Below, one piece after another: positions 12,900-25,662 of a stretch of DNA of 64,000 bases. Location: assembly GCA_914767715.1 (NCBI GenBank), contig OU612069.1, positions 16,055,387 to 16,119,386 of the forward strand. The letters are read 5' to 3'. The notes below the pieces were generated by a model. That model searched no databases. It saw only the letters and a program-made list of their open reading frames with translations, and was not told the origin of the DNA. The DNA comes from Membranipora membranacea. Taxonomy: Eukaryota; Bryozoa; Gymnolaemata; Cheilostomatida; Membraniporidae. How positions within the stretch are numbered: position 1 is the first letter of the stretch; each line of letters opens with the position of its first letter. The position numbers were made by a program, and so were the translations under genes.

Positions 12900-15033
12900 A
12901 TAACTCACTTATAGAAGGGTAATATGAGACCATCGTAAAATATTTGCCTCTCCGACAAGTTGTATTCAGTGAATGATGGAATGTTTTTTTCTACAATCAA
13001 AAATACTGTTGGGAGCTTCAATAGGAGGTTTTTCATTATTATCAGATAACCTCCTATTTCTATTCATTTGCAAATCTAGTACAATTTAAGCGATCAATAA
13101 TAAAGACCTTGATGAAATTGAAACTCAGTATTTTGCTTGATTGAAACATGAGTTTTGAACTATTGGCATAGCCTGGTTAAGTTCGATCCATGTACCCCAC
13201 ATTCAAATTTTCTGTCAACTGGTCATGCCACAGCAAATGTATCTAACTTGTTTTTGGCATAGCCTTACCTCTAGGCTAGTAGATGAAGCGGAGCTCTCCT
13301 GTAGCTATAGCAGAGTTATACTGTCTATCTGTCAAGGTGACAGCGAAACATCCTCTAGCTCTGTAACTAAATCAATACAAACAAATTAAAACATGAGATT
13401 TGTTTTGAAGTAGAAGTTATGACCCTAAACTAACCTGTTTAATAAAACAACAGCTATTAAAATCATTTTTCCTGGTGTTTGAGCTAATTAAATTTCTACC
13501 CATACATAGATTTTCATTTAGAAAATCACAGTGATGTTAATTTTTACTTCAACTACAGTTTACACTTTGCTAGGGGGTCATAAGCTTTCATACTTCCATC
13601 AATGAGTGAGCGATTTGTGAATGGGACCTCATTTAACAAGAGGTGGACAGTGTAAGACCCTCCCCTCCCCCTAAATCTATATCAAACTCACCTATCAAGC
13701 AGGGCTATACAGTTCAGTCTATCCATGGTAGCATATATTCCAGCCAGCAGAGAGATAGCAAAGTCAATCCCAGAGACTTAAAAAAAATTCTACTATGTGC
13801 AGGCGATGTGAATGGAAATGAGGACCAATACTGATAGACCTGTCTGAACTGCCCAGACCCCCCCCCCCCACCTGACAGGCCCCCGGCCGGAGGTGACCTG
13901 GCTATGACTATGCCACTAGACAAGCTGCTTTCAGTTCATATATGGTTCATGACTTTTTGAGTCTCACCACTAAATTCAACCAAAACTCTTACAACACAGA
14001 TGCCTCATATACTGATAGTTTTTTTCTTGGAGTCAACAAGAAGCTTGATACAAGGGAATAAAGAATTCAGATTACGTTATTAACATAACAAAACAAATAA
14101 TTTATGGTTCGCAGATGATCTTGCATGGACACAGTCACAGACAAGAGTGGAACTTGAGTTGTGGTCAGGGCAGGGTGCCTCTACTCATGTCCCCCCCCCC
14201 CGTCCTAAATGTTTGGAGCTTTCAGATATAAACTACTTGGACTGATCTTTGTCAATATCATATCAAATTTTCTCACAAGATGAAAACATAGCAATGGCTC
14301 ATCGTTTTGGTAGACAAATTTATATTGCTCTATTTAGTGATTTAACATGATTATTTATACAATTATCCCAAAGTTTAGATTATGGGTAAAGGATATGGCA
14401 TGCATTAAAGATATATGGCAGCTAAGCCTGACTTGGCATATGAGAATTGCTATCACTACTGTATTAACATTTGGATTGTTTTTTTTTAACTATATTGCTC
14501 ATACTTAATTTACTAAGAAAATGAGCAGAGACTGCTAAATGCATAATCTTTTGGGTGTTTAAAAATTAGAACATACAAAACATGTATACATCATGTAAGC
14601 CTAATTATATCAAGGCAAATAAAGGACAATGAACATAGCAGAAAAAATCATGATAGATGGGCTTTGATGCAATAGAAAGAATGAAAAAGTACTATCAAAT
14701 AATCAATGATTCAAGACATGACAATAGACTTAGTCTCATGAGCCTTTTGTGAGTCGGTGAGGGGGGGGGGGGTCAGTTGGGAATTATATGCACAGCTAAA
14801 TTCATGGACTGGTTTTCCAGTATTCAATGCTGCTAATGAAATTACAAAAGTGCTTGTTTTAGGAATGGCATTGATGACTCACTGATAACGGTTTTATGAT
14901 GACCTATCCTAATCAGCTGGCAGTATAAATCTCCTAAACAAGGATGTTATTGTTGATCACTTTGCGATCACAAAGAAAGGATATAAAGATGATGGGCTGT
15001 TACCCTGCCCTTATCCTTACAGTCAAGCAATAA

Positions 15034-15074
15034 TTTGTTCAATATGAATCAACTGTTGACTCATATTGAACAAA
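15034..15074. repeat. Hairpin with 14-bp perfect arms
   Basis: TTTGTTCAATATGA (15034-15047) and TCATATTGAACAAA (15061-15074) are exact reverse complements around a 13-base loop. Nearby sequence (GATCACTTTGCGATC, AAGGATA) has further inverted pieces, so this is probably the centre of a decayed palindromic element. Confidence 0.45.
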
Positions 15075-15425
15075 CAGTAAAACTTATCCTGCTTAACTAC
15101 ATAAGGATAGCTACAGTTCGGATAGCCTTACTCTGTGAATCAGTAAATGCCCTCATATTGATCTCAAGATTTCAGTGGAATGTCACATATACTCAATAAG
15201 CGGCAGTCACTGACTTTTACTAAAGGCCTACTTTCAGTAACATCTGTACTTGCAACAGGGCATCAACCGAACATAGAACATAACTAAATTCTCACAGGTC
15301 TATGGCCTTTGCTGTGTCTATGTATATTAGTTGAAGCTCGCTTTCCCGTGACTGTCAGACCGAGCTTGTGTAATTAGGGTGGTATATTTCTATTCTAAGT
15401 CAGCAGTAGTTGTGTGGGTTAGCGT

Positions 15426-18400
15426 TTACATCAGTTTAGCGAGGAGTGCAGCGAGTGTCACCATTGTCAGTGTCGAGGTGATGGCCGACGCAGAGTTACA
15501 CTTGTCGTTGTGACACACACATGTTGTCTTAGTGGCGCTTTTGCCCACTGCAACGAAAAATATGTAGATACAATATAAGTATACAAGACAGGGTACTCTA
15601 GCTAGACCAAGCTTGGTTGATTTGCCTGCATAACTAGTTGTTCAAGATCCACTGGTCACGCCGCAGGTGCAACTGGAATGCAGGCAATTGGATCATACTT
15701 TATCTAGGGTACCAAATGACCTGATTTCAGTCAACCACTTTTTAATCAACCATGAAGGGGCGCCATGGATATGAAAGTTTCAGGGTACAGGTTACAATAA
15801 TTTGTCTTTACTCAAAAATGTCATCATATGCTGCCAAATCCCATCGAGGAGCTATACAACGATAGGTCAAATTTTGTAATTCTGATTCGACAGAAAACTT
15901 TCTGCCAGCATAGCATGTACTAAATACGATTAAGTTCAAAAACGGGGTAGGGTTTTTCAAGATGTAACAGCATGGCTACTAGATGGTAGTCAAATCTGTA
16001 TATATTGACCAAATGTACTTACAAAAGACAGTATTTATGACGTCGCAGCCGTGCATCCATGGATTTTGGCCAGACTCAGGGCGATCATCTAGACAGCCAC
16101 GCTCGACTTTTATTCCACCTGACAATAAAGAGAAAGAAATGGTTGAACACAGAGTCGTATCATCAAAATGAGTTTGGAATGGTGGTTAAAATATTCTAGT
16201 ATGTCAAGGAGGCAAGATGGTGCAGTCGAGTTTAATTCAGAAAAAGAAACAGAGACAAACAGGAAAAAATGATTGGATGAGACATACGGCTGAGAGCTAG
16301 TAATAAAAATCATTGCCCTACCAAATTAGATTTCTTTATCCCGTGAGTGGAACAAGGCATGTCACAGCTAGCGCCTAACTCTATGCCCCTAACTAAGTTG
16401 AACTGAGGTTAAATGTAACTAAACTGAGTGTAAAATGAGGTGTACAATGGACATTGTGTACAATGGAGATGGCGCCGGTGTCAATTCAAGCTGCCTATCC
16501 GGATCGAATAGGAATGAACATCAGTGACAATCTTTATTGCATTGGTTCATGTAGGCCTTCCTAGGATACGGAAAAAGCATAATGAGTAGGAAATTACTCA
16601 AAGAGGAAATGTCTTGAAGAAAGGCCTAGTCTTACGCGTTAGAGACTGTAAAACAAAAATCAATATACCCTACAAAGCAACCTACTTCTGCCTAAAACAA
16701 AATCTCTGATGTCTAAGTAAGTTCAACTACGTGCCAAATTCTCACTGCCATTGATGTATCTAACAACACTGGCTACGTTACAGAAAAAAGACCAATTCCT
16801 GTAAATGGTTTGTTGGGGCATCCCATGTTGCATGCTTAGATATATTTTAGGTATTCAGTCAAATGCACAGCAAAGGCGGTACCCACCCATGTGGGCCCTA
16901 CAGCACCAACAAACACTGCTGTAAAGGCCTTGAGCTTAACACGTGAGATATGCCCCATACGGAACCTACGACCATATAGTGGTGTTGCGAGGTGTGGTGT
17001 AGGTTTTAATTGCTGTGACATCTTACTTCACCCACACACATCACCCATTACTAAGACCTGACTGTGTAATAACATCAACTCACATTCCACCTCTCAAGTA
17101 ACTCTAGATTACAGATATGGCACATGGCAGGGCCGTAGTTTAGAAAAATGGTAGGGGAGGCAAATGGTCCGTGGCGAGTTCGAAGCTTTACCAGGAGGGG
17201 TGGTGTAAGTTCTTCCCCAGGCAATCTTTGCTTTTATTTACTAAATGGAACTCCCAGAGGTGATCCTGACATGGATTATTCAATTATAGCGTTTTTACGC
17301 CACTGTATTTAGCTTTCTAGGGGAGGCAGTGCCTCCCTGCCTCCCCTAGAACTACGGGCCTGTAATCAACACAATACTTACTTGATAGATCTTGCACGGT
17401 CTTGACACACGGGGTGGAACACATCATTGTGCTGTTGCTCGGAACAGAGTCGTAGCTGTATTCTGGACAATCGTCTCCCTTACAAACAAAGCATTCAAGC
17501 TGTGAAGCAACAGGCACGACTGAAACAAAATAATGAAATAGTTAATACAGTGCAGTTCACATAATTCAAACCTCTGGGGACCACCAAAATTTGTTCTAAT
17601 TAAGCAGAGTTTGAATTAAGTGACATTAAAATGCATTGAAATCTTGCTGAAGGGACCAAATTTCCTTGTATGAATTTGGAATTATAAAGCTTGAATTAAC
17701 CAGTTTACACTGTACTTTAATCTAAGGCATGTTGTGATATGAAAAAAGCTTCATGGCTCTGCGTGTTATCTTATCTTGAGTAAGAACAGTCATTAGTATT
17801 ATTATTATATATGCACTTTATTTCACTGATCAATGTTCTGTCAAAACAAATGAGATCATGTGTAGACATCAAGATGAAGTTAATAACTAAGAAGAATGAA
17901 TCTAGATAAAATAATCTAAAAAATTGCTCTCTGGTCAGGAAATTACACGGAAAATAATTCAAAAATATCTAAAGAACAGATTCTTCCCCAAGTGTGAAGT
18001 TCTACTTTTTGGTGGAATAGTTCTGCGACTGTGAGTGCTAGGGCGACCGGGTATGTAGGGGAAGGCGGGGTACGTTGAGCCAGTTTTTACATATTTGATT
18101 GTAACATGCAGTTGAATTGTGCCAGATTAACAAAAATTGGCACTGAAATTGGTCTTCATGTCTTCCATCAACATGAATGAGGTCAGAAACCTATTGCAAC
18201 AAGAAAAGGAAATATTGTTGTTTAAAAAAAAATCTGGAAGCGGCTCAACGTGCCCCAAGCGCGGGGCACGTCGAGCCGGGTCCGAATTTTGTATGGGGCA
18301 CGTTGAGCCACTATGTTACGGCTATCTCTTTGCTGGTCATAACTTTTTAATTCATTGCAACCATAAGAAATAAAGAAAAACAACCTAATTCATTGCAACA

Positions 18401-19903
18401 GCGCATTTTTTTCACTCAATTGAACTATAAAATATAGTTCGCTACACAAAATAAATCTCTGAAACATTTGCGGTATAGGAAAACTTGCACATGGCAAACT
18501 TGATGATAAGTGATGGAAAATTGAACTCAGAGTAATTGCTAATTTCATTAAAGATACATCAATTCCAATGTTTTTGTTTTTGCGTACATATACTTCATCT
18601 ACACTTTCATCATATAACATTCATATACTCCAGGGCATGGCTCAACGTGCCCCAACAGCCTGTTTTTCACTTTCAATTCGAGTTAAACAAAATCTCTCCA
18701 TCAGAGATAAGTTTAGATTATGTGAAATTGAGACTAAATATGATGTTATCACATAATAAAAGTTACAACTTCTCAGCCACGCCTTGTTGGGAATAGATGA
18801 TATTTCTGTCGATTAGCGCATTACTTACTTTTTGCGCTAAATAATTATCTTCCCTTAGTAGCTATCTTTACTCTTGTCTGCTCAAAAATGGTGCCTTTGG
18901 GCACATGGCCTCTGATGGAGGGGAAAACTCAAAACATAAAATGGTATTGGAAAAAAGTGGGGTAGATCAACGTGCCCCATGGCTCAACGTGCCCCGCCTT
19001 CCCCTAACAGTGGAGAATATGATGGTCATCAGCTAAGATCTTATTGGCATACCGGAGGCATACTATATCTAGATACACATTGAGTTCATCTAATTTGAGA
19101 AAAGCAAACCTATCGGCGTAGTGTTCTAGTCGGGGAAGAATAATGAACAAGCACAGCCTTTGGTATCTCTCGAGCATAGAGCAGTGTGGTATTGAATGGT
19201 GGGTGATATTTAATAAGGTGTTGCCTATTTAACAGATTGGGTTGTGCCAAAATTGAGACTTTTGCCTGCATATTTGGAAACAACAATCACAAGAAACTAG
19301 GGAACATGATTTTAATCTTGAATAGCTGAGTAATGTCGTTTTACGGGGAGCTAGGTAAGTTAAATAGCCTCTAGCTAGAGAGCTGGTTTCCAACAGCTCA
19401 CCAAACATAGCTCGTAGCAATACCAATACTGAGCAGTGCATATAAAGTCATATCGTACAGCATAGGCTAAACTACTGTGCTGCTTATATCAATTTATGGC
19501 TGTCATTTCTTTCATCAAACAAATATCACTGTCAGCTATTTTCACTCATACCATTATTGTTATAATTGGTTGGTATTATTATCAATAATTTGTACTAATT
19601 CTTAGTTTATGGCCTCTGAGCATCCATCATCTAACTAGATAAGTGGTTGTATAATAAACAGCTTTATATATCATTTGAATATTTGATGATTGATGAGCAG
19701 GAAGAGAATTGAATGTCATAGATAGAAAGATGATATTCGATCTATTGAAATATTGTATTTGTCTTTGAAATTGTTGCCTGAATTTTGAAATTGAGGTATC
19801 ACATTCACATCAATTTGGCCACAACATCATCATCTAATTCCACAACCAAGTTCTTTGAATACATACCTGCCACCATGAAGAGGATGATTGCTACTTTTTC
19901 CAT
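15426..19903 (-). CDS. Ly6/uPAR-domain (three-finger) GPI-anchored surface protein
   Basis: Four exons join in frame, all introns phase 1: 19867-19903, 17382-17519, 16023-16118 and 15426-15547, giving 393 bases and 130 residues. The N-terminus MEKVAIILFMVA and following residues form a signal peptide. The mature part opens with LECFVC, the usual Ly6 start. Ten cysteines are visible (LEC, FVC, DDC, MMC, TPC, RGC, HGC, TTC, CVC, DKC), and the domain closes with the family signature C-V-C-x-x-D-x-C-N. After it come small residues (SASA) and a hydrophobic tail to the stop, as expected for a GPI-anchor signal. Exon structure (signal, two mid-domain exons, Cys-end plus anchor) matches the animal Ly6/CD59 family. 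Likely role: small extracellular ligand-binding or complement/receptor-modulating protein; the ligand is unknown. Intron 1 carries a TA-flanked transposon-like element. Confidence 0.87.
17128..17363 (+). mobile_element. MITE-like element with GCCGTAGTT ends, copy in Ly6 gene
   Basis: The element begins CAGGGCCGTAGTTTAG and ends CTAGAACTACGGGCCTG, so the tips are inverted repeats of each other. Inside are a GTAGGGGAGGCAAA block near the left end and GGGGAGGCAGTGCCTCCCTGCC near the right end, the latter itself palindromic. The same layout recurs about ten times in the window, in both orientations. It sits in intron 2, immediately downstream of the exon ending at 17382. Confidence 0.75.
18056..19006. 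mobile_element. Non-autonomous DNA transposon, TA-flanked, ~947 bp, with reiterated 15-mers
   Basis: The terminal inverted repeats are about 25 bp. The left end reads GGGGAAGGCGGGG, one base, then ACGTTGAGCCA; the right end is its reverse complement with a single mismatch. TA dinucleotides flank both ends (18056-18057, 19005-19006), as expected of Tc1/mariner-like insertion. The terminal motif GGCTCAACGTGCCCC is repeated inside at about 18242, 18263 (inverted), 18297 (inverted), 18641 and 18966. No transposase frame is present, so it would need a partner in trans. It lies in intron 1 of the Ly6-type gene. Confidence 0.75.
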
Positions 19904-22900
19904 GTTTCTTTGAGGATGACGGGTATTCTTCTTAATATTTCTCTCGGTGTGACTGTCTTCACCTATTCTATCTTCTCATGCACTGATTCAACTTTTCTTC
20001 CTTACCGGAAGTTATGACTCATCTCTCAGCCAATCAGTGCTTCTTATAGAACTTTATTATTTATGTTAGAGGAGATGCAATTGGTCCGTCTTAAAAAGTA
20101 TGTCATCAGGCAGGTCTTAACTCTTAAAAGTTGTCTTTCCTTGTATGCAAGTTGGACAACCCCTTGTTTTATTGGTTAGTTAATTAGTTAAATCTTTATT
20201 TGAGATGAAAGAATGATAATAATAATTCCCTATTTATTTGCAGGCATAATGTTGGAGCAAGTTAGTCTTTGTCTTTGCAGGCATATTATGAATGACCATA
20301 TAACATGCGGTATTAAAATGAAATAAAAAATTATAAAAGTTTAGCTAAATGACTGGTGTGGAATATTACAGATGGTCAAGTGGACAGTTATGAGTAGTGA
20401 TGAGGTTGAGTTGGGTTCTTGCGAGTGCACGGCTTTGTCTTTTAATGTAATATATTTATGTTGACAGGACTAACTTAAGATGGATGGCAGGCTGCATCAT
20501 AGTGACAATTGAATGTCAACGTACTTAGCCCCTTGCCTTGGGTGACTTTTTTTAGGGGTGCCCTACCATCCTGATGTGAATGAAGCCCTTAGTGCCTGTA
20601 GTGGTTTTGGATTTCCGAATTTGGATTAATGCCGTTGAATGAATATGAATAAATAATGAATATATTGTAACTGCACGCGCACCGGTCATCTAGCTTTACA
20701 TATTTGTATGCAGAAATTTAGCATTTTACATTTTCTGTGTTATTGTCACTAGTGTGACTGTGACAAAAATAAAATGTTTAAATAGACAACATAGCATGAG
20801 GAAGTTAAGCATGTTTTATGAGATTCAAGTGACTATCATTTAAAAAATAGATTGTCTGTAATGTAGTAGTGGTTCCCCATGTAGAGGTGTTAACATCTTT
20901 TTGTTACCACGTCTTGGCTGATGCCATGGCAGGTATAAGGTCAGAAATCTACCCTGGCAGCCCAATAGGTACCAACACCAACAAACTCCTTCTGGATCTA
21001 GTAAGAGGATTGCGAATTCGCTCAATATATTGCAATTTTGTTGTTCTAATTAGGCAAATGTTACTCCAAGCATATCTCCGAGTATATCTTACTTGTTGGG
21101 GGTCAGCAAAATTAATTCAGTTCTGAAAGGTACATAACATAAGTTCAATCAAAGAGTAGCAGGCGCTTCTATTCCTCCTTGGTTCAATAATAACAAAGGT
21201 TCGGGTGTATTGTAATCAACGCCTTGAGACGTCCCAAGCTGTAAAAAGACGTCCCAAGACTCATCTACACCTTCTCAAGACTGCCTCAAAAAGTCTAAGG
21301 CTGTCTCACAACATCCCAAGACTATCCCACAGCAGGTCTTCTGAGCTTTGACACACGGCCTGTTGCTAACAAATAGTCAATATGTCCTTTCAGAACTGAT
21401 AACCAAACGGCAATCTCATATAGCAGATTTTTCAATTTAAAATGGGAAGACCTCAATGTTTAATGAACTAGGCTTTATGAACCAAACTTGCACAATCACT
21501 TTGCTCAGGGTGGTCCTTTTTATTTCGTTTTTAAATTAGGCCAATCCAGGTCTTAGAGTATGGATAGTGCCATCCACGCTTAGTAATTGCCAATCATATT
21601 CAATTTTGACAGTTTTAATTGAAGCTTCATGCAAATGTTGCCGTGATGCTCAGAGTAACTATGCTTTATTTGAGTAAACTCAAGTTTCCAGTTGAGAACC
21701 CTGAAGCCATCACACTTCACCATAATGGAGTTCCTTTGATTGAATTATACGGTGTCTAAATTATGGTATTTCAGTAGTTTCACGGCGGGCCTGGGTTGGA
21801 ATCCTGACAAAGTCTTTGTTACTTGGCTGACCACAAATCCCCCCTCCCAGGAGTGAAACTCTCTGTAAATACGCTACCATGGGCACTCATATGATATGGA
21901 GGGCAGTACGCATAAGGTGGTGTTCACCTCAATTCAATAAGAATATCATAAGCAAATGAGGCGGGGCAAGTAAAAAACTAAAGTCTTGGGGTAAGCATTC
22001 AAAGTTATCTAACAAGAATTGTACCTGTTGTGAGTTATCAGGCAATGTAGTCTAACAGCACCCCGGCCCCTTTCAGCCGCGCCAAACCATCGTTCTAAGC
22101 CGGGCACCTGTTACACTGATAGTGATAGGTAAAATTCACACTCCTTGAGTTCATAAATTTCTCTTTTGTAGCAATGGTTTAAGTCTGTCAGCTGTTTCTT
22201 AATTTGGATTTTAAATTAAAGGAAACATAAGAATTCACAGAATATTCAAAACGTGAGTTTGAGATCTTTAAACGGGAGTAAATGTGCTCTGTGTTCATAC
22301 TAATTTTCTGCTCCATGCTTTTGGGAACTCACTGTAAACAATCATGTAGTCTTAGCACTTCTGTCATGAAAGCTGACGGACAAGGAGAAAAGATTTGAGG
22401 GGCTCAAACTTGTGAAAAGTCAGAAGTAAAGTAACTATTGTATCATTAAATTGATTTATATTTTGTTATCATGCATCTTTGTTTCCCTTCTGTTGAAACA
22501 ATCAATCTGAGAATTTCTTACCAAATTGCATAATTCAATTGCACTTATAAGTGAGAAAAACTCAAAGCATAAAAGAATGAGTACTTTGTAATTCGGTCGA
22601 AAAATTCAAACTCCAAAAATAAATGGTAGTCGGTTACAGTGCAGGCAAAATGCTAAGTACGATATTTTTTGTGTATATGGAGTGAAAAAATTCAATAAAA
22701 GTATAGTCCAGATGAAATAAATTTTGAAATAAAACCACAATAACATAAACACTGATTGATAATTAATAATATTTTTGACAATGTCAAAAGAGGATAACAT
22801 TGCTAATGTCACTTAGTCACAACATCAAAATTGTCGGACTTCGTAAATGTCACAACTCGAAGAAAAAATGTTATATTGATAGCATCTCGGGTCTGTTTCA

Positions 22901-22944
22901 TTCCACAGTCAAGGAAATTTATTTAAATTTTTATATCACTATGA
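19904..22944. other. Intergenic interval between Ly6 and peptide-precursor genes
   Basis: AT-rich and gene-free as far as I can see. A short stretch at about 21220-21330 repeats the words 'cccaaga' and 'gtctcaca', and 22069-22105 is locally GC-rich. The region just before 22945 would hold the 3' flank of the peptide-precursor gene. Confidence 0.4.
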
Positions 22945-25662
22945 CTATCCATACAACCGTACCCCCAGTTCATCTGTAACTTCTCTCATTGCGGCGGCTG
23001 ACCTGACGAGTGCTGACAAAATAAAAAAAATAACAATTAGGATTGAGATATATGTAAAGGTCTTCATCTATCTTGACGAAGAAACTTTTGGTTGAGTAAG
23101 TCAAGGTCTGATTGAAAAGGTTCTATACGGCAAAGGTAAATTAATCAAGCTCAAATATTTTTGTAGCGTAGTTAGTGTGAGTGTTAGTTTTTTTGTGTAT
23201 GTTTAGATCAAAGACACTGCAACAGCTCGAAGGACTGTCACATTACCTGATTGTAACCTTTTCATAGTGGGGGCAAAGCGTCTTGTGATCCCGGAATCTG
23301 GTTCTTCCTTCAAAGATAGAATGTTTCGCAGTATTTCAGCTATATCGCTATCGTCTTTCTCCTCCTCCTCCTCATCCTCCTCCTACAAATTATTTGATGT
23401 TGTACTATGCAGTTGGAAGTATGAATAATGCAGTAACAGTATGTAATATGCAATAATTGCACGTAATATGCAATGTTTGTATGCAAAATGCAATATGAGC
23501 ATTGATAAATACTGCTATGTTTGTATACAAATTTAGTGTCTAAAACAGTTCTCAATCCGAGAGTTTATCTAACCGATCTAGCGTGTCCAACTAGTCTCTT
23601 CAGTGGCTCTACTCTAGTCTTCTCAGCCCTGTCCTCATTCACCTCCTACAAATAAACTAGTGCTACACTATGCACTACATAGTAGTATCGAAGACACAAT
23701 AACAACATACAATAATAGAATGAAGTACCCGATGGCAGTATGAAATATGCAATATATAAATACAGTATAAAATATGCAATAAACAATATTGTATGCAATA
23801 TGCCAAAACTATATGCAATTTACTGTTATTTATAAAGTTTCTTTAATATTTGAATATTAAATGAATAATTATTAAATATAATTAATTGATAATTTATTAT
23901 CTAATTAAATGATTAATAAAGTATTATTTGATATGTTACTTTAATACAGTACAAAATATCAAAAGCATTGATAAAGTTTTATATATCAGTATTTAATTTG
24001 CAATATACATTACACTGACACAAAATTTAAAAACTATCCAGATGTCTCAAGTTCCCTGTAATTGATTGCAGTAATCTTTCGCCATGTATTTATTTCATTA
24101 AATTAGCTTGGCTTAGTTTTTAAAACACCCATATATGTAAAATGCTATAATTGAGTCTAATTAGTTAACTGGATAATTAAAACTTTACAAGGCGACCATT
24201 CGATAAAAATTGGTGAAAGCTTCACTTGCGCTCGCTATTTCATGTTGGTGCCTGTCTGAGTTTACGTGAGGAATTTTAAATTTGTTTGTGCAAACTTTAC
24301 GAAGAGGAGGTTTTGTATAATAAGTAAAAAAGTACTACTTTTAAAGGCTGATAATCGTTCGATATAAATACTGACTGTTGTTGATACCTGATTCAATGAC
24401 CTACTTGTCAGACTGTGAAGTACCACTGTTTACTTTTCTTTCCTTCAAGAAATTTTTTGGAACATTTCTTCAATTTATTTACCTAATCTGCTACGCTGCT
24501 TCTAATATCATAATACATTTATATTTATATATCGCAGGTCACGCTCGGTCCTGTATCCACACAAACATTGTTTTTTTTGTCAATTGCAATAATTTAAGGC
24601 ATATAATAAGCAAATGGAAATCCCAGAGGAGCTGATTCTGACACAGATCATTCGACTATATAAAGTTTTGGGCCACTGCATTTAGCTTTATAGGGAAGGC
24701 AGTGCAGTGGCCTGCACAGCGGTACAATACTCACAGTTGATTGATCTCTATAAGCTGTTCCAAGACTCCGCTGTGAAAAATCGTCAAAGGAGAACCCCCT
24801 TGAAGTAAGTCTATATCGCTTGAATGGATCCCAGCCTAGCCTTTTGAGAGAAGATGCATTTTCTAGCAATGCCTCGTGCTCACTTGCATCTTCAGATTCA
24901 GTTCTTCTGAGACCTGTAATTTATATCAAATAAACACTCATTGACCTTCAATTATACGGGTACACAAGAGTTTTTTTAACGATTTAAAACATGAAATGAG
25001 CTCATAAACAAAAATATAACTTTGAATATTGTGCAGGGGATGTGATTTCTAGCAATGTAAATCGCTCGCGGCATCCTCTGATTCAAAGCCCATGCATGTA
25101 CCTGCTCTTTCATCTAGCAAATTCTCCTTGGAATCCACACCCCTTGCTGGTGCTGCTGATGATGGTTGCCTCAAAGTAAGAAATCTTTTCAATGGATCGA
25201 ACAAGCCACGATTTGACAGATACTGAATCTCATCAGAATATATGCCCCTTTGTTTTCTGGCTATGATGAAAAAACAATAACAAATGATAATGCATAATAA
25301 TGAATAATTAATAATTATATAATAATTATTTTTTCTAATAATTTTTATTGACTGCCAAAATCTTTCCATTAGAAGTCAAAAAAAGAAAAAAACAGCAAAA
25401 AAATTCATGGACATGATTTTGTCTAACGATAATCAAAATAAATTAATATTGCATGTCAGAAAGAAGAATAAGATTGATGACAATATACGATCTCTGATTA
25501 AGAGGAGATTTTACATTTATATGCTAAGAATTTCACAAACTCAAGTTTAGCTTCATTGGATTTAAATTATTTGATTTAAGACATCATTAATGTGAAGTTA
25601 GGCGGCTTACCTGAACAGAGGTAGATGACCCCTATGGCTATCAATATTCTAAGTAGTGTCAT
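22945..25662 (-). CDS. Secreted multi-peptide precursor with repeated P-x-KR motifs
   Basis: Five exons join in frame: 25611-25662, 25102-25260, 24735-24913, 23247-23382 and 22945-23012, giving 594 bases and 197 residues. An optional 72-base phase-0 exon (23574-23645) would make 221. Residues 1-17 (MTLLRILIAIGVIYLCS) are a clear signal peptide, and there is no other hydrophobic segment. The rest is rich in mono- and dibasic sites. Separate exons carry related cores: NRGLFDPLKRFLTLR, LKRLGWDPFKRYRLTSR and TRRFAPTMKRLQS. The acidic spacer EEDEEEEEKDD sits between cores, as in many neuropeptide or antimicrobial precursors. The last residues are GVRLYG with a terminal Gly. Cleavage at basic sites would release short peptides such as GLFDPL and LGWDPF. 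I recognise no known family; function is inferred only from layout. Confidence 0.65.
23395..23830. repeat. Degenerate 'atgcaatat' repeats in duplicated intron
   Basis: The sequence downstream (plus strand) of both duplicated precursor exons shares CTACAAAT, an A/T-rich link and ACTATGCA, followed by many variants of 'gtatgcaatatgcaa' (for example 23440-23495 and 23735-23820). This marks a tandem duplication of exon plus flanking intron with later drift. Confidence 0.45.
23574..23645 (-). CDS. Optional or duplicated exon of the peptide precursor
   Basis: This 72-base segment follows a good acceptor (TTATTTGTAG) and opens GAG-GTG-AAT-GAG. It reads EVNEDRAEKTRVEPLKR, keeping the P-x-KR core of neighbouring exons. 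Its only donor (GTTAGA) is weak. If it is not spliced there, the frame ends at TAA 23565-23567, which would make this an alternative last exon ending in GHARSVR. The acceptor side and upstream intron resemble those of the exon at 23247-23382, so the two appear to be tandem duplicates. Confidence 0.4.
24600..24715 (+). mobile_element. MITE-like element (GCCGTAGTT family), 3' fragment
   Basis: It shares with the full copy at 46646-46877 the words AAGCAAATGGAAATCCC, GGAGCTGATTCTGACA and TTTAGCTTTATAGGGAAGGCAGTGC. Both termini are missing. It lies just downstream of the precursor exon at 24735-24913, in intron 3. Confidence 0.5.

Larger units (their letters stand above)
10729..15425. other. Gene-poor interval with repeats
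   Basis: No multi-exon coding pattern found. It holds a 32-bp perfect palindrome (11065-11096), a tRNA-headed SINE-like element (12668-12899), poly-C/G runs (13857-13871, 14190-14201, 14760-14772) and a hairpin with 14-bp perfect arms (15034-15047 with 15061-15074). The plus-strand ORF at 11249-11455 (68 codons) has no recognisable features. Confidence 0.5.
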
